From NCBI GenBank assembly GCA_947846985.1, contig CANTUZ010000001.1:71441521-71505520 (forward strand): DNA of 64,000 nucleotides, given 5' to 3'. A program made the position numbers and the translations under genes. Below the pieces are notes generated by a model, which worked only from the letters and a program-made list of their open reading frames with translations, was not told the origin of the DNA and did not search any database. Below are positions 11,309-24,300 of the stretch, one piece after another. The stretch's first letter is position 1; every line of letters begins with the position of its first letter. This DNA comes from Fratercula arctica. Lineage: Eukaryota; Chordata; Aves; Charadriiformes; Alcidae.

Positions 11309-14300
11309 TATTTTATAGATACTCATTGAGAAATGTAAACCTGTGTTTTGGCTGTCTACATGCCCTTGTTATGTTCACTTTTAAGAGTTGACTTAGCAAA
11401 TGAGTGCACTGACAGAGATGTTGGCAAAACTGGTAAATTTTAGACAGTGGTTACAGAAGCCTTGCACAGAGCTTATTTTCTGTATAGAAACAGGGACACC
11501 TGCGTCGTGTTAACCCCTACTAGCAACAGAAACAACACGATGTGACTTGGTTGTCCAGTCAACTGTGATTTGTAATTTACTGTGTTTTAATTTACAATGT
11601 TATGTTCAGTATACGCAGCTAGTTTCTCCTGAGCAGTTGCCAGTCTAAAAAATAATTAATAGAAAATGGTCTGCAAAAATATTTAGTAGATCTTAGAAAA
11701 TTGAACTGTATTAACAACAATTCATAGATATAGAAGGGAAACTCAGTCCAAATAATTCAGTTTATTTAAGAGATTGTTTTGTTACTACAAGGTGGCAGGG
11801 ACTCAGCCATCAAATGGATTAAGGATAATCATATGCATTTCATTCTAAAACTATAAATTATACATGCATGAATATGCAGTGTTGTTTGTAGTATATACAT
11901 ATCTTGGAGTACCTGTGAGAGGTAGTGTATTTGTTTGTCAGTTCTTTAGTACTGAGGTTACTTGGCTAGGCGTATAAATTATGTGCATTTTGAGGAGATG
12001 TCAGTGCCCCACAGACTATGGAAAATGCAATATGATGTAGCAGATATAGTAATAAAATTTGAAAAGTGTACTTTTAAAAGAGGTCATAGGATTTAAGAAC
12101 TGTTGATTTAAACTGTTATGCGTAATGATTCATAACGAGGGTAAGGTGTTCATTATTTTTTCAACCCCTTGGGCGTGATCCAGTAGCCTTTAAACAGAGC
12201 TGATTTCCGTGAGAGTGTGCCAGAGTTAAATCTGCAGGTTAATTTACAGACCTCCAAGTCACTGAAGAAAATAGTTGCAACTTGTCTTCAAATCCCTTAG
12301 TTGCTTAGAGGTCCAGTGACCAGTCTTTAAAGTCTGTATGTTGCCTGTACTGGTTGGTACGTTGGAACATAACATACACAACATACATAACGTGCAGCTG
12401 AACTACAACTATTACGAAGTGATGTAACAAGGATCATGTAGGTGGAGGTCAAACCCTGAAATAAATCCTAAAGATTTACCAGGGTTGAACCTGAGAGGCT
12501 GATGTGAGGATTTGGAACGTGTCTTAACTAAAATGATGTAAGTGATCCTATGCAGCTAATCACTGCTTCCATAGCAATAAATAAAATGTTTTTTGAAAGC
12601 CTCAAGAACAACAGTATATTACCAACTACACAAATACATAAGATCCATTATAAAATCATATGTAAAGTTACCATTTACTTCGTGACAGTGATAGATATTT
12701 CACCTTGAAAAGCCGTTTTTTTTAAATTCTGCCATATTTTCTGTCTTTAGTCCTTTACATAAATAAGCTTTAAGAATATTAAGTGGTGGTATAAACAGCT
12801 TGATCTGCCATCATTACTTGATAAACAGCTACATTTACTTCGTATCAGAAGTATCAACATTTGTTTGGTTAACAATTTTGAATTAAGTTGGGGTGAGTTA
12901 ACATGTTCTGCTCAAAAGGGGAACTGCTAGAGTAGCCCAAATGTGAACTCTCAATGCTCTTGAGAGGGAGACTGTGGTGATTCAAACTTCCTTCACAGCT
13001 ATTTCAACTAATACGTGTTATTGGACAATTTTGACAGGCTACACAGTCATGTTGGTGGCTTAGCTGATAGCCAGCAACTTCCTAAATTTGATACAAGTTA
13101 TAATATTTAAATGTATGCCTGTGTGTTGGGGTTTTTTTTTGCTCCTGGCCATGTGCAAAACTGTCTGAAACCTAGGCCACGAAAATGCTTGGAGGTCTTG
13201 ACTGTGTCGAGATGGCAGCGGGTGCTGGAAACAAGGATTCCTGCAGCTGCTCCGCTGCGTGTTCTCAGAGCACTGCAAGCCCACGAGAAAGTACGTGTGA
13301 GTGTATCCCATAATCTATTGGTAAGAGGCTCCGTAGACAGGGGGGAAACTGGTTTTGGCTTGCTTAATTTGAAGCAGACTTGAAAAGTTTCTTATTTTTG
13401 AGGCACAGCTCCTAAGCACAGTGCAATTTGCTGCACATGGGTGAATGGACTTGAGAAAGGGGGGAGTGATGGTGGTGAACTGGCCGCCACCTCTTTTTGG
13501 CCTGGAGTTAGATGCACAGGTATTTTCAGTCTTCCGTTTTAGCTTCAATCATTTTGCATCGGCTAGCAGATGTAGCTTTCTTCTCAACACCTTATTCCTC
13601 AGTACCTGATTTTCTGCATGCCTTCTGTAGGAAATCCACTGGATGGTAGAGCTCCTAAAATTTAGATACTGCAGCCCTCATGCCTCTAGTTCTAAGTCCT
13701 TAATGTTGTAGTTATCAAGAGATAAGTAGAACCTGATTTTCAAAATTAGGAAATGCTTATGTGAATCTGAAGTTTTCGTATGTTACTTGAACTCATATTT
13801 GTTGTCAGACAACTAGCTGTCTTGATAAAAGAGGTCTTTTATACCAGACAGTGCATATAAGATAGTTTGACATAAAACATCGGTTTCTGTTGAATCCAAA
13901 AGGAAGAGGACAAAAGAATACATGAACTATTTACATTTGGAGTAGGGAGAACAATCACTAATGTATAATTTGTTACATTTTTAGTAGGGTAATACGTCTT
14001 TCTCATTTAGCTCTAGTTTCAGTCTCAATGATTTATGCACTGAAAAGCAATATTCTTGAGTGTGGAATTATTATTAATCTCTTTCAGGTTAGCAAGGAAA
14101 GAAATACTAAGAAAGCACGTTAAAATTCTGCTTCACTCATTGGTAAAGATGTCAATCTTGCAAAAGCTAGGATTGTTTCAGATTAAGTTTTGTTTTGCTG
14201 TCTGATACTGGAAAATTCTTCAACCTGAGGCAGTTTTTGTTTTCCGTAGTTTTACTTGGTGTGCTTAAAGATAAGTCACCGAGCTCTGGAAAATTAAAAA

Positions 14301-14376
14301 ATACAAGGATACTTTAAGGATCCCTTTCTCCAATGTCGTTGCCTAGAGCTGGGTAACTAGATTCATGCTCAGAGGA

Positions 14377-14412
<36 letters not shown>
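14377..14412. repeat. (CTGT)n(CT)n microsatellite
   Basis: Four CTGT units run into about ten CT units. It is a likely length-polymorphic microsatellite. Confidence 0.85.
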
Positions 14413-14589
14413 TTTGTTAAATTACTTGTGAGCTAACTACCTGTTCTAAGTGCCTAACATGGATTTATCAGACTTGTCAGCCTTTGGGCAATCAAGTTCT
14501 ACCCTCAGTGTAATTACTAGCTTTAAATATTCAGAGCAGAGAGTGTACTTCAAAAACAACAGGGATTTTCTAGAAGGCAGACGCCTACT

Positions 14590-16005
14590 TGAGTTGGGTG
14601 TGGGTGCCCAGGTGCTGGCAGGGGGCTGCAGGGGCCAGGGGCTGGACACGGCTGGTTCCAGCTGGCTCCAGTGGGCCCACCACAGGCATGGCTGAGACCC
14701 TCAGCTGAGATGGTGGCACCTCAGGGAAAACGTATTTAAGAAAGGGTAAAACATCCCACAGGCAGTGTGTGAGGAGTGAGGGGGAAAAAAAGTGTGAGAA
14801 ACAGCTCTGCAGACACCAAGGTCAGAGAAGAAGGAGGGGAGGTGTTGTTCCAGGTGCAGGAGCAGAGGTTCCCCTACAGCCCATGGAGAGGACCACGCTG
14901 GAGCAGATATCTACTGTGGAGGACCCCGCGGTGGAGCAAGTAGATCATAGAATCATAGAATAGTTTGGGTTGGAAGGGACTTTTAAAAGTCATCTAGTCC
15001 AATGCCCCCTGCAATGAGAAGGGACATCTTCAACTAGATCAGGTTGCTCAGAGCCCCGTCCAACCTGGGTTTCCAGGTTGGGGACTGTTTCCAGGGATGT
15101 GGCATCTACCACCTCTCTAGGCAACCTGTTCCAGTGTTTCACCACCCTCACTTAAACATTTTCTTCCTTCTATCTAGTTTAAATCTTCCCTCTTTTAGTT
15201 TAAAGCCATTATGCCTTGTCCTATCACAACAGGCCCTGCTATAAAGTTTGTTCCCATCTTTCTTATAAGCCCCCTTTAAGTACTGAAAGGCCGCAATAAG
15301 GTCTCCCCAGAGCCTTCTCTTCTCCAGGCTGAACAACCCCAACTCGCTCAGCCTGTTCTTATAGGAGAGGTGCTCCAGCCCTCTGATCATCTTCGTGGCC
15401 CTCCTCTGGACTTGGTCCAACAGGTAGGAAGGAAACTGCAGTTTCTTGAAGGAAACAGCAGCCAGTGGAGATGAGCCTATGCAGAAACTGGTTCTTCTGA
15501 CAGGAACTGTGGCCCATGGAGGACCCACACTGGAGCAGGTTTATCCTGAAGGACTGCAGCCTGTGGAGTGGACCCACTGGAGCAGTTCGTGAAGGACTGC
15601 AGCCTGTGGGAAGGGCCTATGCTGGACTAGGGGAATGGTGTGAAGAGGAAAGAGCTGCAGAGAGGAACCATTATGGACTGACTGCAAACCCCCGTTCCCC
15701 ACCCCCTCTGCTGCTGGGCTGGGTGGAAGAGGTGGAGGAATTGGGAATGTAGGAGTGAAGTTGAATCTGGGGAAAAAAAGCGTGGGGGGAGGTGTTTTTG
15801 TCTTTGTTTCTCACCATTCAGCTCTATTTTAATTGGCAACAAATTAAATTAACTTTCCCCAATTTGAGTCTGTTTTGCCTGGGATGATAATTGGTAAGTG
15901 ATCTTCCTGTCCTTATTTCCACCCATGAGCTTTCTCATTTTACTTTCTCCCAGTGGGCTGCTGAGGAGGGGGAGTGAGGCAGCCAGCCAAGGCCAACCCA
16001 CCACA
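14590..16005 (+). mobile_element. Avian ERV solo LTR, split by a CR1
   Basis: The two halves, 14590-14944 and about 15425-16005, match the widespread avian ERV LTR I recognise by its landmarks. The left half has a 'ggttccagctggctccag' block, a TATA-like TATTTAA at 14733-14739 and a CAGACACCAAGGTCAG block. The right half has degenerate repeats with a 'tggagcag' core, then 'gagtctgttttgcc' near 15867, 'ggtaagtgatcttcctgtcc' near 15891 and a terminal CCACA. The expected poly(A) signal is degraded to AACAAATTAAA near 15838-15848. Flanking pentamers CTACT (14585-14589) and CTACC (16006-16010) could be a decayed target duplication. No gag, pol or env reading frame is attached, so this is a solo LTR. 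The boundaries and ERVL-like class are from memory of the family. Confidence 0.75.
14945..15424 (-). repeat. CR1 LINE fragment nested in the LTR
   Basis: Antisense CR1 with its octamer tail at 14945 and a reverse-strand frame containing [21 protein letters not shown]. It is truncated near 15424 inside the '[11 protein letters not shown]' region. LTR sequence lies on both sides, so this CR1 inserted after the LTR. Confidence 0.9.
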
Positions 16006-18203
16006 CTACCCGAACAACTGTGTTTGTAAATACCAAGCTGAGCCGTACTCAGTTCTTCAAACTGTCTTGTAAGCACCAGCTTTTAGTGGCAGTTTTAGGA
16101 CTGTGGACACCAGCTGTCTCTCTGCAGCCCTGCAAAAAGTGTTTGAGGAGCCTCACGCCTTCGCTGCGTTTTCCTGCAGGCTGATTCCTCATAGCTCCCT
16201 GCTCGCTGTAAGCTGCTTGTCAGGCACTTGCCAGGTTTTGGATCCAGTTTTGAAATGCTGATCTCCTCCCTAGACCGTTAAACATATTTATCATTAAGAA
16301 CCCTGGAGGCCTAGAAGGAATAAATATTTCTCGTTTATCACGTAGCCAATAATTTGTCAGAATTTTATGTGCTTCAGGCAAGGCCAAACCGTGTTGCTTC
16401 AGGTCTCACCACCTGCGCTGTACCCAAATTACTGCATTACTTAATTCTACCAGTCCTGTCTTCTGTCTCTCTCTACCACAGCTGGGCGTGCGTGGCACAA
16501 TTTAATAATGAACCTTCATCCACTCTCCCTACCTCCTTCCAAAAATGTATTAACGCATTTTATTGCTTAATAGTAGAGTTGTATTTCTGTGAAATTTTTC
16601 GCTCCTCCTTTCCTCCAGTCTAGTGCAGAATAAAGATTCAGACCATGCTGTATATTGAATTTGGATTTTACAGCTGAAGTAATTTTAAGGGCTCTGAAAT
16701 GAGCTCCAATTGTACCTACATATTTTTATTTTACAGCTTCTTATTCATTGCCTTTCTAGGGTAAGCGAGCCCCGTTTTTCTTTCTCTCCCTTTTCTATGT
16801 CCTTGATCATTCTTGCCATGCTTTTACTCTACAGTATCTTTCTGTTGAAGAGAAGGGCTAATAGCGTTCCAGATAAGTCTGCGCTGTTGTTTCATGGAGC
16901 AGTTTTAATGTTCTTTATGTCATTAACACTTTCCATGTATACATACCTTCACCTTGTTTGTTAGCTATTGTGTCAGCAAGCCTGCCCTGTACATATATAG
17001 CATTCGGGTTCCCTGTCTGAGAGCATATGGTTAATTTAGAAGCATATAATGTAGTAGTTTACATGCTTTTCACCTGTATTTATTGATTTACGTTTGCCTA
17101 CATTGCACGTCACTTGCCATCAAATTGAGAAATTGATCTAGTTGATGTGGGTCACCCTGAAGTTCCTCGCACCTCTCTTGTTTCTGTTTTTTTCTCTTGC
17201 CCACAGTACTTCTTGCCATCCTGAGATCTTCTTGTCTTGCTACTCCTTCTTTGTGTCAGCATCATTAATGAGAGGTTTTCCTATGGAACCCTGAGGAATA
17301 TGGTTCTTAACCTTTTGTAGTGGTGAAGGTGACCATTTAATGCTGTTCTTGCTTTCTGTCTTCTAAGAAGCTAGTTTTTCATCCAAAATAGTGTTTGGTT
17401 TCGTATCCTATGACTTGTTTTGTTTCTTTATTGGTCTTGAATCTTAAAACCTGTTCTGCAGGTCATAGATGTGATACGAATTTGGTAAGGCATTGAAGTC
17501 CAAACCTGGAAAGGAATTTAGGTCAATTTCCTAAGTCTTGTAGGAGCTGGGCTGTTAAATATCTTAACAGAATCTGTCTTGAAGCAGTGTAATAAAATTG
17601 ACATATGGAAACAAAAAAAAAAAACCGTAGTATGTGTTTGGTGCAGAGTTTAGATAATATAGAATTAATGCATGGCATTAAGCTGAGGGAAACATTTCAT
17701 TAATTATCTGCTTGGTTAATATGCCTTTTCAGAATAAAAACCTTAATCAGAAAATAGATAAAATTAGCACAAGGGGATCAACTTAAAGAGGAATGGGTTG
17801 TCCTAGCACATGTATTACTTAGCTTTTATTGGTTGGCTTTCTAACTGTAACCTTCTTTTAATGAAATTTTAAATGCAGTTTCGCTATGGATAATAGCTAT
17901 GGCAGTGTAGGCATTCAGAAAGCCCAGAGACTAAAAAGAATATAGTGTCATGTAACCATTTTCTTTGGTCATGATGAATTTTCTTTGTTACACTTTTACT
18001 AGTCCTTTTTTCTGTCTAGTGCAAATAAATCAAAAAGCAGATATCATATTGTGTGTGTAAATGTCACTGACTATTCTTCAAATGGTTGAATTTGCTTTTT
18101 GCTGTTCCATTGTTTTAATAAATCACTGTTTTTAAATACTGAGCACATTTCTTTTGCAGCTTTCACAAAATGTAATTTTTTTTTTTCCCCCCTACTGTTT
18201 CAG
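16006..18203. other. Non-coding, upstream of the CNGA3 start exon
   Basis: AT-rich unique sequence with no exon recognised. It ends in a long T/C tract (from about 18178) and TTTCAG, a strong splice acceptor that abuts the CNGA3 start exon. Confidence 0.5.
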
Positions 18204-18234
18204 CTGTCATTTAGATGTTGATATGTAAAGCAAA
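18204..18234 (+). promoter_or_regulatory. CNGA3: CNGA3 5' UTR segment with start-stop uORF
   Basis: The 31 nt between the strong acceptor and the CNGA3 ATG hold two upstream ATGs. The one at 18223-18225 has G at -3 and is followed directly by TAA, making a one-codon start-stop element that ends 6 nt before the real start. The one at 18215 (weak context, T at -3) opens an overlapping out-of-frame ORF that stays open through exons 1 and 2 and stops early in exon 3, about 87 codons. Both are seen in the sequence; an effect on translation is inferred. Confidence 0.6.
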
Positions 18235-18335
18235 ATGGCAAAAATCAACACCCAGCACTCCTACCCTGGTATGCACAGACTGTCTGTCAGAACTACTGAT
18301 GAAGATATTGAAAGGATTGAAAATGGCTGTATCAG
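18235..18335 (+). CDS. CNGA3: CNGA3 coding exon 1
   Basis: Encodes residues 1-33 plus two bases of codon 34, starting [14 protein letters not shown]. The acceptor is at 18203 and the donor AG|GTAATG follows 18335. The intron is phase 2. Confidence 0.95.
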
Positions 18336-21300
18336 GTAATGTTTTCCTTTCGTCACAGTCAAGAGGACAGTTTGCTGCATAATTTGTGGCACTCCTCTAG
18401 CTCTGTATTAGGGGAGTGTTATGTCATGATACTGTTGACCCAGTGCTCTTAACTGACTAAATGAACCAGAATCTGTATTACCTCAGAAATAAACCCCATT
18501 TTCACATCAATGGGAATTACACCAACTCATTACGGAGAAACCTCTTTCTCAAGTCACCACACAGATAGCAGGATCTGTGCTTCCCACAGAGTCTGTGGGA
18601 TTTGGAGGAAAAGGGATCCTCCAAGTCCCATGCACTGAAAAGCCTCAGGAATTTTTTTTTGAAAGTAGCCTCTGCAAATTGCCTAGTTCCTGTGGGGAGA
18701 CCTTATAGTGGCCTTCCAGTACCTAAAGGGGGCTTACAGGCAAGATGGGGAGGGACTCTTTATCAGGGAGTGCAATGATAGGATGAGGGGTAACAGTTTC
18801 AAACTGAATGAGGGGAGATTTAGATTAGATATCAGGAAGAAATTCTTTACCGTGAGGGTGGTGAGGCACTGGCACAGGTTGCCCAGGGAAGCTGTGGATG
18901 CCCCATCCCTGGGAGTGTTCAAGGCCAGGCTGGATGGGGCTTTGAGCAGCCTGGTCTAGCGGGAGGTGTCCCTGCCCATGGCAGGGGGGTTGGAATTAGA
19001 TGATCTTTAAGTTCCCTTCCAACCCAAACCATTCTATGATTCTATGATAGAGAACACCTGTAGCGTATAAAGTATTTTGACATTTTTGTACAGGCTTTTC
19101 AGACGCTCTCACTCATTCACCTTTCTCTGTTTTGATAGTTTCAAAGTGTTTGTTTAAAATGGGCACTTACATTTTGCACAGTGCCAGTCATTTGTCTAAT
19201 CTGGGCAAACCCTGCTGGGTCTGCAGGAAAGTATCTGATGATCCACAGCACAGAAAAACTGTTCTTTTAACTTGTTATGGTCAACCACCTCCACTATGTG
19301 GACCCTGACAGACTGTCTCTTCCTGTTCAAATGTGTACCCAGACTAGAGGACTTAAAATCCTGCTGGACTGATAGGACTGCCTACATTATAAGAATTTTG
19401 GATTGCACGCCCCTAGCATCTAGTATGGATGTCATCCCTGTCCTGTTTGAATTGGTCTTTTTTTTTTTTCTTTCTGCTTTGCTTACATCGTACTTTCTGC
19501 CATGTAGGTGTACCTACACCAGTGAAAATGGAGCTTCTTTTATTCTGCACAGTATGGCTTGCTTGACTTATTTGTACTACCCCATGGTCTCCTTAGGGAG
19601 GTTGGCAAGAGCGGTGTCCCCCTGTCTCCATTTACAGTTATATCTCAGAAACAGAGAAAACACAGATCAAAATGAGCCTCTTCCTTTCCTTTTTTAATGT
19701 CCTTTTTGTAGAGGGTATCAGTGATTGGCAGCTCACAGAATGGAATTACCGGCAGGGATGTGAGAGTGTGGTTATAAAGGTTTAAATGTAGAATGAAATC
19801 GCTGCAGTCATCTGCAGCTTCAGGGGCAATGACTTGCTTATGACAGATAGAGGGACTGAAATATGAATTGCACTTTATCATGATCATGATGATGTTCTTG
19901 AAGAGCCATTTATTTAAAAGAAAATTTGCTGTTATCAGCATTAATTACAGGAGTCCATGGATGAGTAAAAAGATAAAATCTCACTCTGTAAGAGATCTCA
20001 TATTTAAGGTTTTTGGATAGCTGAAGTGATTGCTAGTAAGTATATACCTTTGTAATACTACTCAAAGAATTCTGATACACTTTTTTTTAATTCAGATTTG
20101 TTTAAGAATATGTCTTTACCAAAAGACAGATCCCATCCAAAATTTTAGCCCTTCCTTGTCTCGTAGCAAAATATACAACTATAGACATTGAAAAAAACCC
20201 AGGTTTTCTCGAGTAGCATCATTTCTCCTTTGCCTCCCATCAATTCCTGTTGGCTATAGTTCAACAAAGCAATTAAGCACATTTCTTAGTTCTCAATAAA
20301 GTCAGGGGGTGTTAAATTTATGCTTAATGCGAAGGATGTGCTTAAGTGCTTTTCTGCTGTGGAGTGAAGTATTATCAAGGAAAAGAGTTCATTGAAACAG
20401 GTAACAGAAAACTGCTGATGGTCTTTAAACTGTCATTCTCAATTATGCTGGAGTAGATGATTCACGTGCCCATATTCTTACAGTGCAGTGTGTTATAAAG
20501 TTGGTCATTTTTTAGAAACAAAAATGAACAAAACAAAAAAACCCAAATGAGTCTTCATTTTGAAAATCCAGCCTCTGTATAGAAAGAGCTCAAATAGGAC
20601 AGGCCGCACATTAGCTTATAGACACAGCTTGGCTATCTAAAAGTTGGAAGTATGATTCATCTGTGCCTTGTAGACATCTGGATTTCAGTGTCTTTATGTG
20701 AATAGGTGTCTTAAGTTCCTGCTGTCATCAGTGGAGATGCAGTCAGTACTAACGGTGGAGCCTAGGGAACTCCAGATAGCTTCAACTTCTTCAAGTTGAA
20801 TAGCTCTTCAGGCTCGTTTGGCTGTGTTGATTACGAGAGGTATTTAGTTGCCTAAAATAGGCATCTAAAGCTCTTTGAGATACCACACAGTATCTGAAGT
20901 GTTTAGCTTGAGCTAGTGGATAAGAGGTGAGACCTGTGTGCGCTGGAGAGGTCGGATAAAGTATTTTGCGGTATTTCAAATGGTACTAGACTCCTATATT
21001 GAGGCAACTGAATCAAGCCCTAAGATGGCAATTAACTATGTTGGGAACTTAGATAGTCAGCTTATATTAGAAACCCTAATTTAGGTCACTGCCATCTGGA
21101 GCCAAATCCCGCCCTTGAAGTCTGGCTCAGTTGTTACTCAAAAGGGCTTCAGCAGTTCCTCTTGAACTGATCAGAACTTCAAAACAATTACTACTAAATG
21201 AAAATTCTGTATTATTTCCATGCATTTTAGGTGAAAATGGTCTTCTAGGCTTTGCTTCAAGATCTTTGAGCAAATTTAGAGCCAAATTAAGTCAAGGCAA

Positions 21301-24300
21301 GGGACAGGTACAGAGCAGATGGTGATGTAAATATCCTTCCCAGAGCTTACTCCGCTAGATACATCAAAAGCATGGGAATGAATTGTCCTTTAGAGAGCTG
21401 AAGAGGCATGGAGTATAAACCTCCATGCCCGTGAGTTTTCTCTAAGATACAGTGACATTTCTACCCTCATGGAAATAAAATATTTTTCAGCATGACCCAA
21501 GGAGGCACAATCATCTGCTGCTGTTTCTGCTTTGTAACCTGCTCTCTCTTTCTTGGCACACTGCTTATTCTCTTCTCAGGTTGATTTCAGACCGTGTAAC
21601 GCCCTTGGATGGTAATGGCGGTGGTTACTGTTTTGCTGCAGATACCAAACAAGTTTATGGAGTCCAGATGGGAATGAGTCTGACTTTGTAAAAATAAAGT
21701 AAAAACTCTGCCTCGTGCACTGAAGGTGTTTATACCAAAAGCCCCATCTGTAACTGTCCCTCTGCATTGATATAAAGCCAGCTGACAAAGGCGGCCTCTT
21801 GTATTATCTGAACGGGGTTGAGGAAAGTTGGGAATGAGTATATGAGTTTTATAATAGGGAGTTATAATAATGGAAGGAAGAATTCATTTTAGATTTACTT
21901 TTTGCTTTGCATTTGTGTGAATTAAAATATGTTTGTGATTGCTGTGTAATATCAGACAGGTGCTTTCATAAGAGTTGCCTGGCGGGATCCTTTGTGTGTT
22001 GTTTTCTGATCCTGTTGCAGACATACATAAGCTGTATTTGTAAAAGTGAAATGCAGGCACTTCAGTACTGTTTCCACAAAATGATTTTGATTTTCCTGAG
22101 TTGTCCACACGTTATAACTTTTTTGTAAGGTAAACGTGAATTTATGTACAAATCATTATATTTAGTTCAAACATAAACCTAGCAGTAGAAATTCTTGATG
22201 CGCATATAGAGTAATCAGAAAATTGTCTTTTAAAAACAGTCAAGCAATTGAAATAAAAATACAGACTTCAAAATTTCACTAGTTGAGTCCATAATCCACC
22301 CAATTTGATTCCAGCAGTTGAGTCTGAGAGTTTTGCCTCTGTATAGGGTTTTCTTAGACTGACAAAGAATGCACTCTGACAGTCCTTTTTCTTTTTTAAA
22401 TTCTATTTGGAAGGACACATAAAGTATTTTAATCCATGTTTACTTTGTTTTCTGTATTATTATTCTTTACTTCATTTTTTGACCCTTATATTTAGTTACC
22501 TATATTTAGAGCAAGTAGAACAACTTAATGTATAGTCATTAAAAGCAGTTGTGTTACTGCAACTTAGTGAGATATTCCTCATTATCTGAGTCACTGATTG
22601 AACACAAACTTCTAATCCATCCAAATATGAAACTAAAGATACTGGCTTAAGCCTCCATGCAAGGCTATCTATTTCTGCAAAATACTATTTTTTTTCACAT
22701 CTGAATTGTTACGCTTAAAATTATTTTCTAAGAACGCCTACTGTCTTCTTTTAAAAATGTATTTTCAGGACTTAAAAATAGTAATAATTGGTAAGTAAGA
22801 ACAGAAGTGGCAATATTAGAATTTATTGCTGTCTAAGATCACAAAAAATATATATTTTTCTGTAAAAAGGAACAAAAGGACATAAAAACAGCCATAGCAG
22901 CGCAGTCCAGAAGACTGACTAGTCCAGTATCTTTTCTCCAGCAGGACTGTAGGCAGATAGTCCAGGAAAAAGAGAAAAAAAAGCAGGCAAATTGCAGCAT
23001 ACTTTCCTCTAATACTCTCCCAAGTGTCCACCTCAGGAGACTTCTTGGGCTGAATGCGGGCTCTGTGTATCTGGTAATCCATAATGGATTTCTGTTCCAT
23101 GAGTTTGTTCATTCTGCCCTAGAAGCCATGCTGATTTTGGCATCCACAATATTCTCAGCACTCACAACATAAACTAGGTTATAAAAGTTTTTCAATACTG
23201 AGCAGTGTCTGTTGGTGTCTTCTTATTAGAACAGAAGAAGAAAACAGTGAACAAGTTAAGAATTCTGGGCCTGTCAGGCCCTATCTTTTTAGCATGGTTC
23301 TTTGTGTAGGGATAATGAAGTTTTTAATTCTCTGTGTGTCAGTTTCTCAGCTGTGAGTGCACACAAAATGGAGCTGCTAATTATCCTTTTATAGGCAGTC
23401 AAAATGCTGTTGTTAGTTCATATGAAGATATTGCAAGTATCATTATAGCCAGTGTTTTCCTGGCAATACAGATGAACAGACTCACGTGAGAGTTCTTGTT
23501 CGCATGACAAAGGGGGGAAAAAAGTGATCCTTAATGGATGTGACAGTCTTGTGAAAGTTAATGCTAAAGAATGAAAAGCATAGAGAAAACCCCAGTACTC
23601 TTATAAAAAACCCAGAGTAAGCCCTGGTAAAGTCCAGGTTCTAGTGAAGCCAATTTCAAAACTTCATTCCTGAAAGTTGAGGCTAAAATGTCATCTATTT
23701 TTTCTCAAATACCTAATTATTTCAGTGGTAATAAGTAGTCTTGTAATGACGGGAATTCATGGGAGCTGGCAGACGCTGCACGTAGCTTGACGTTATAATC
23801 GCTGTTATAATCGCCGTTGCGTGCTACTGGGCTGCCGTAGGGTCTTCCACGTGTGGCGATAGCCTGAGGTGCCTCATCTCTGAGACGCGACAGCCTGTTT
23901 TGCCGCGCAATAGGCGAAGTTTCAGTGGCGAAGCGAGCAGCCGCAGGCCTGCAGTGGGTGCAGCTGGCGGCAAGAGGCTGCTGAGACCTGCAGTGGTGCT
24001 GCTCGGGGCTAACTACTGTAAAAACCACTGTTTTCCCCTTTCAGTCCCAGCAGGAGTGAAAGCAAAAAGAGATGCGGATTTGCTTCGAGTCCTAAGTAGG
24101 AACCGCACTGGTAGAAATTCCACACTGTTAAACAATGTCTAGGAGAACAACGCTCCTAGAGTGAGGCCTGTTGAGGCCCCACCTCGAGTACTGTGTCCAG
24201 TTTTGGGCCCCTCGCCACGAAAAAGACATTGAGGTGCTGGAGCGGCTCCAGAGAAGGGCAACGAAGCTGGTGAGGGGTCTGGAGCACAAGTCTTATGAGG

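Larger units (their letters stand above)
9961..14589. other. Non-coding interval, putative CNGA3 5' intron
   Basis: No coding exon recognised. If the CpG-island donor at 9945 joins the acceptor at 18203, all of this is intronic. It contains an alternating purine-pyrimidine/TA stretch near 11265-11308, a small CpG-richer patch near 13150-13290 and a CTGT/CT microsatellite at 14377-14412. Confidence 0.45.

Noticed and set aside
19272..19697. 141-codon hydrophobic frame in CNGA3 intron 1
   Set aside because: Hydrophobicity comes from T-rich runs; no family, promoter or splice evidence.
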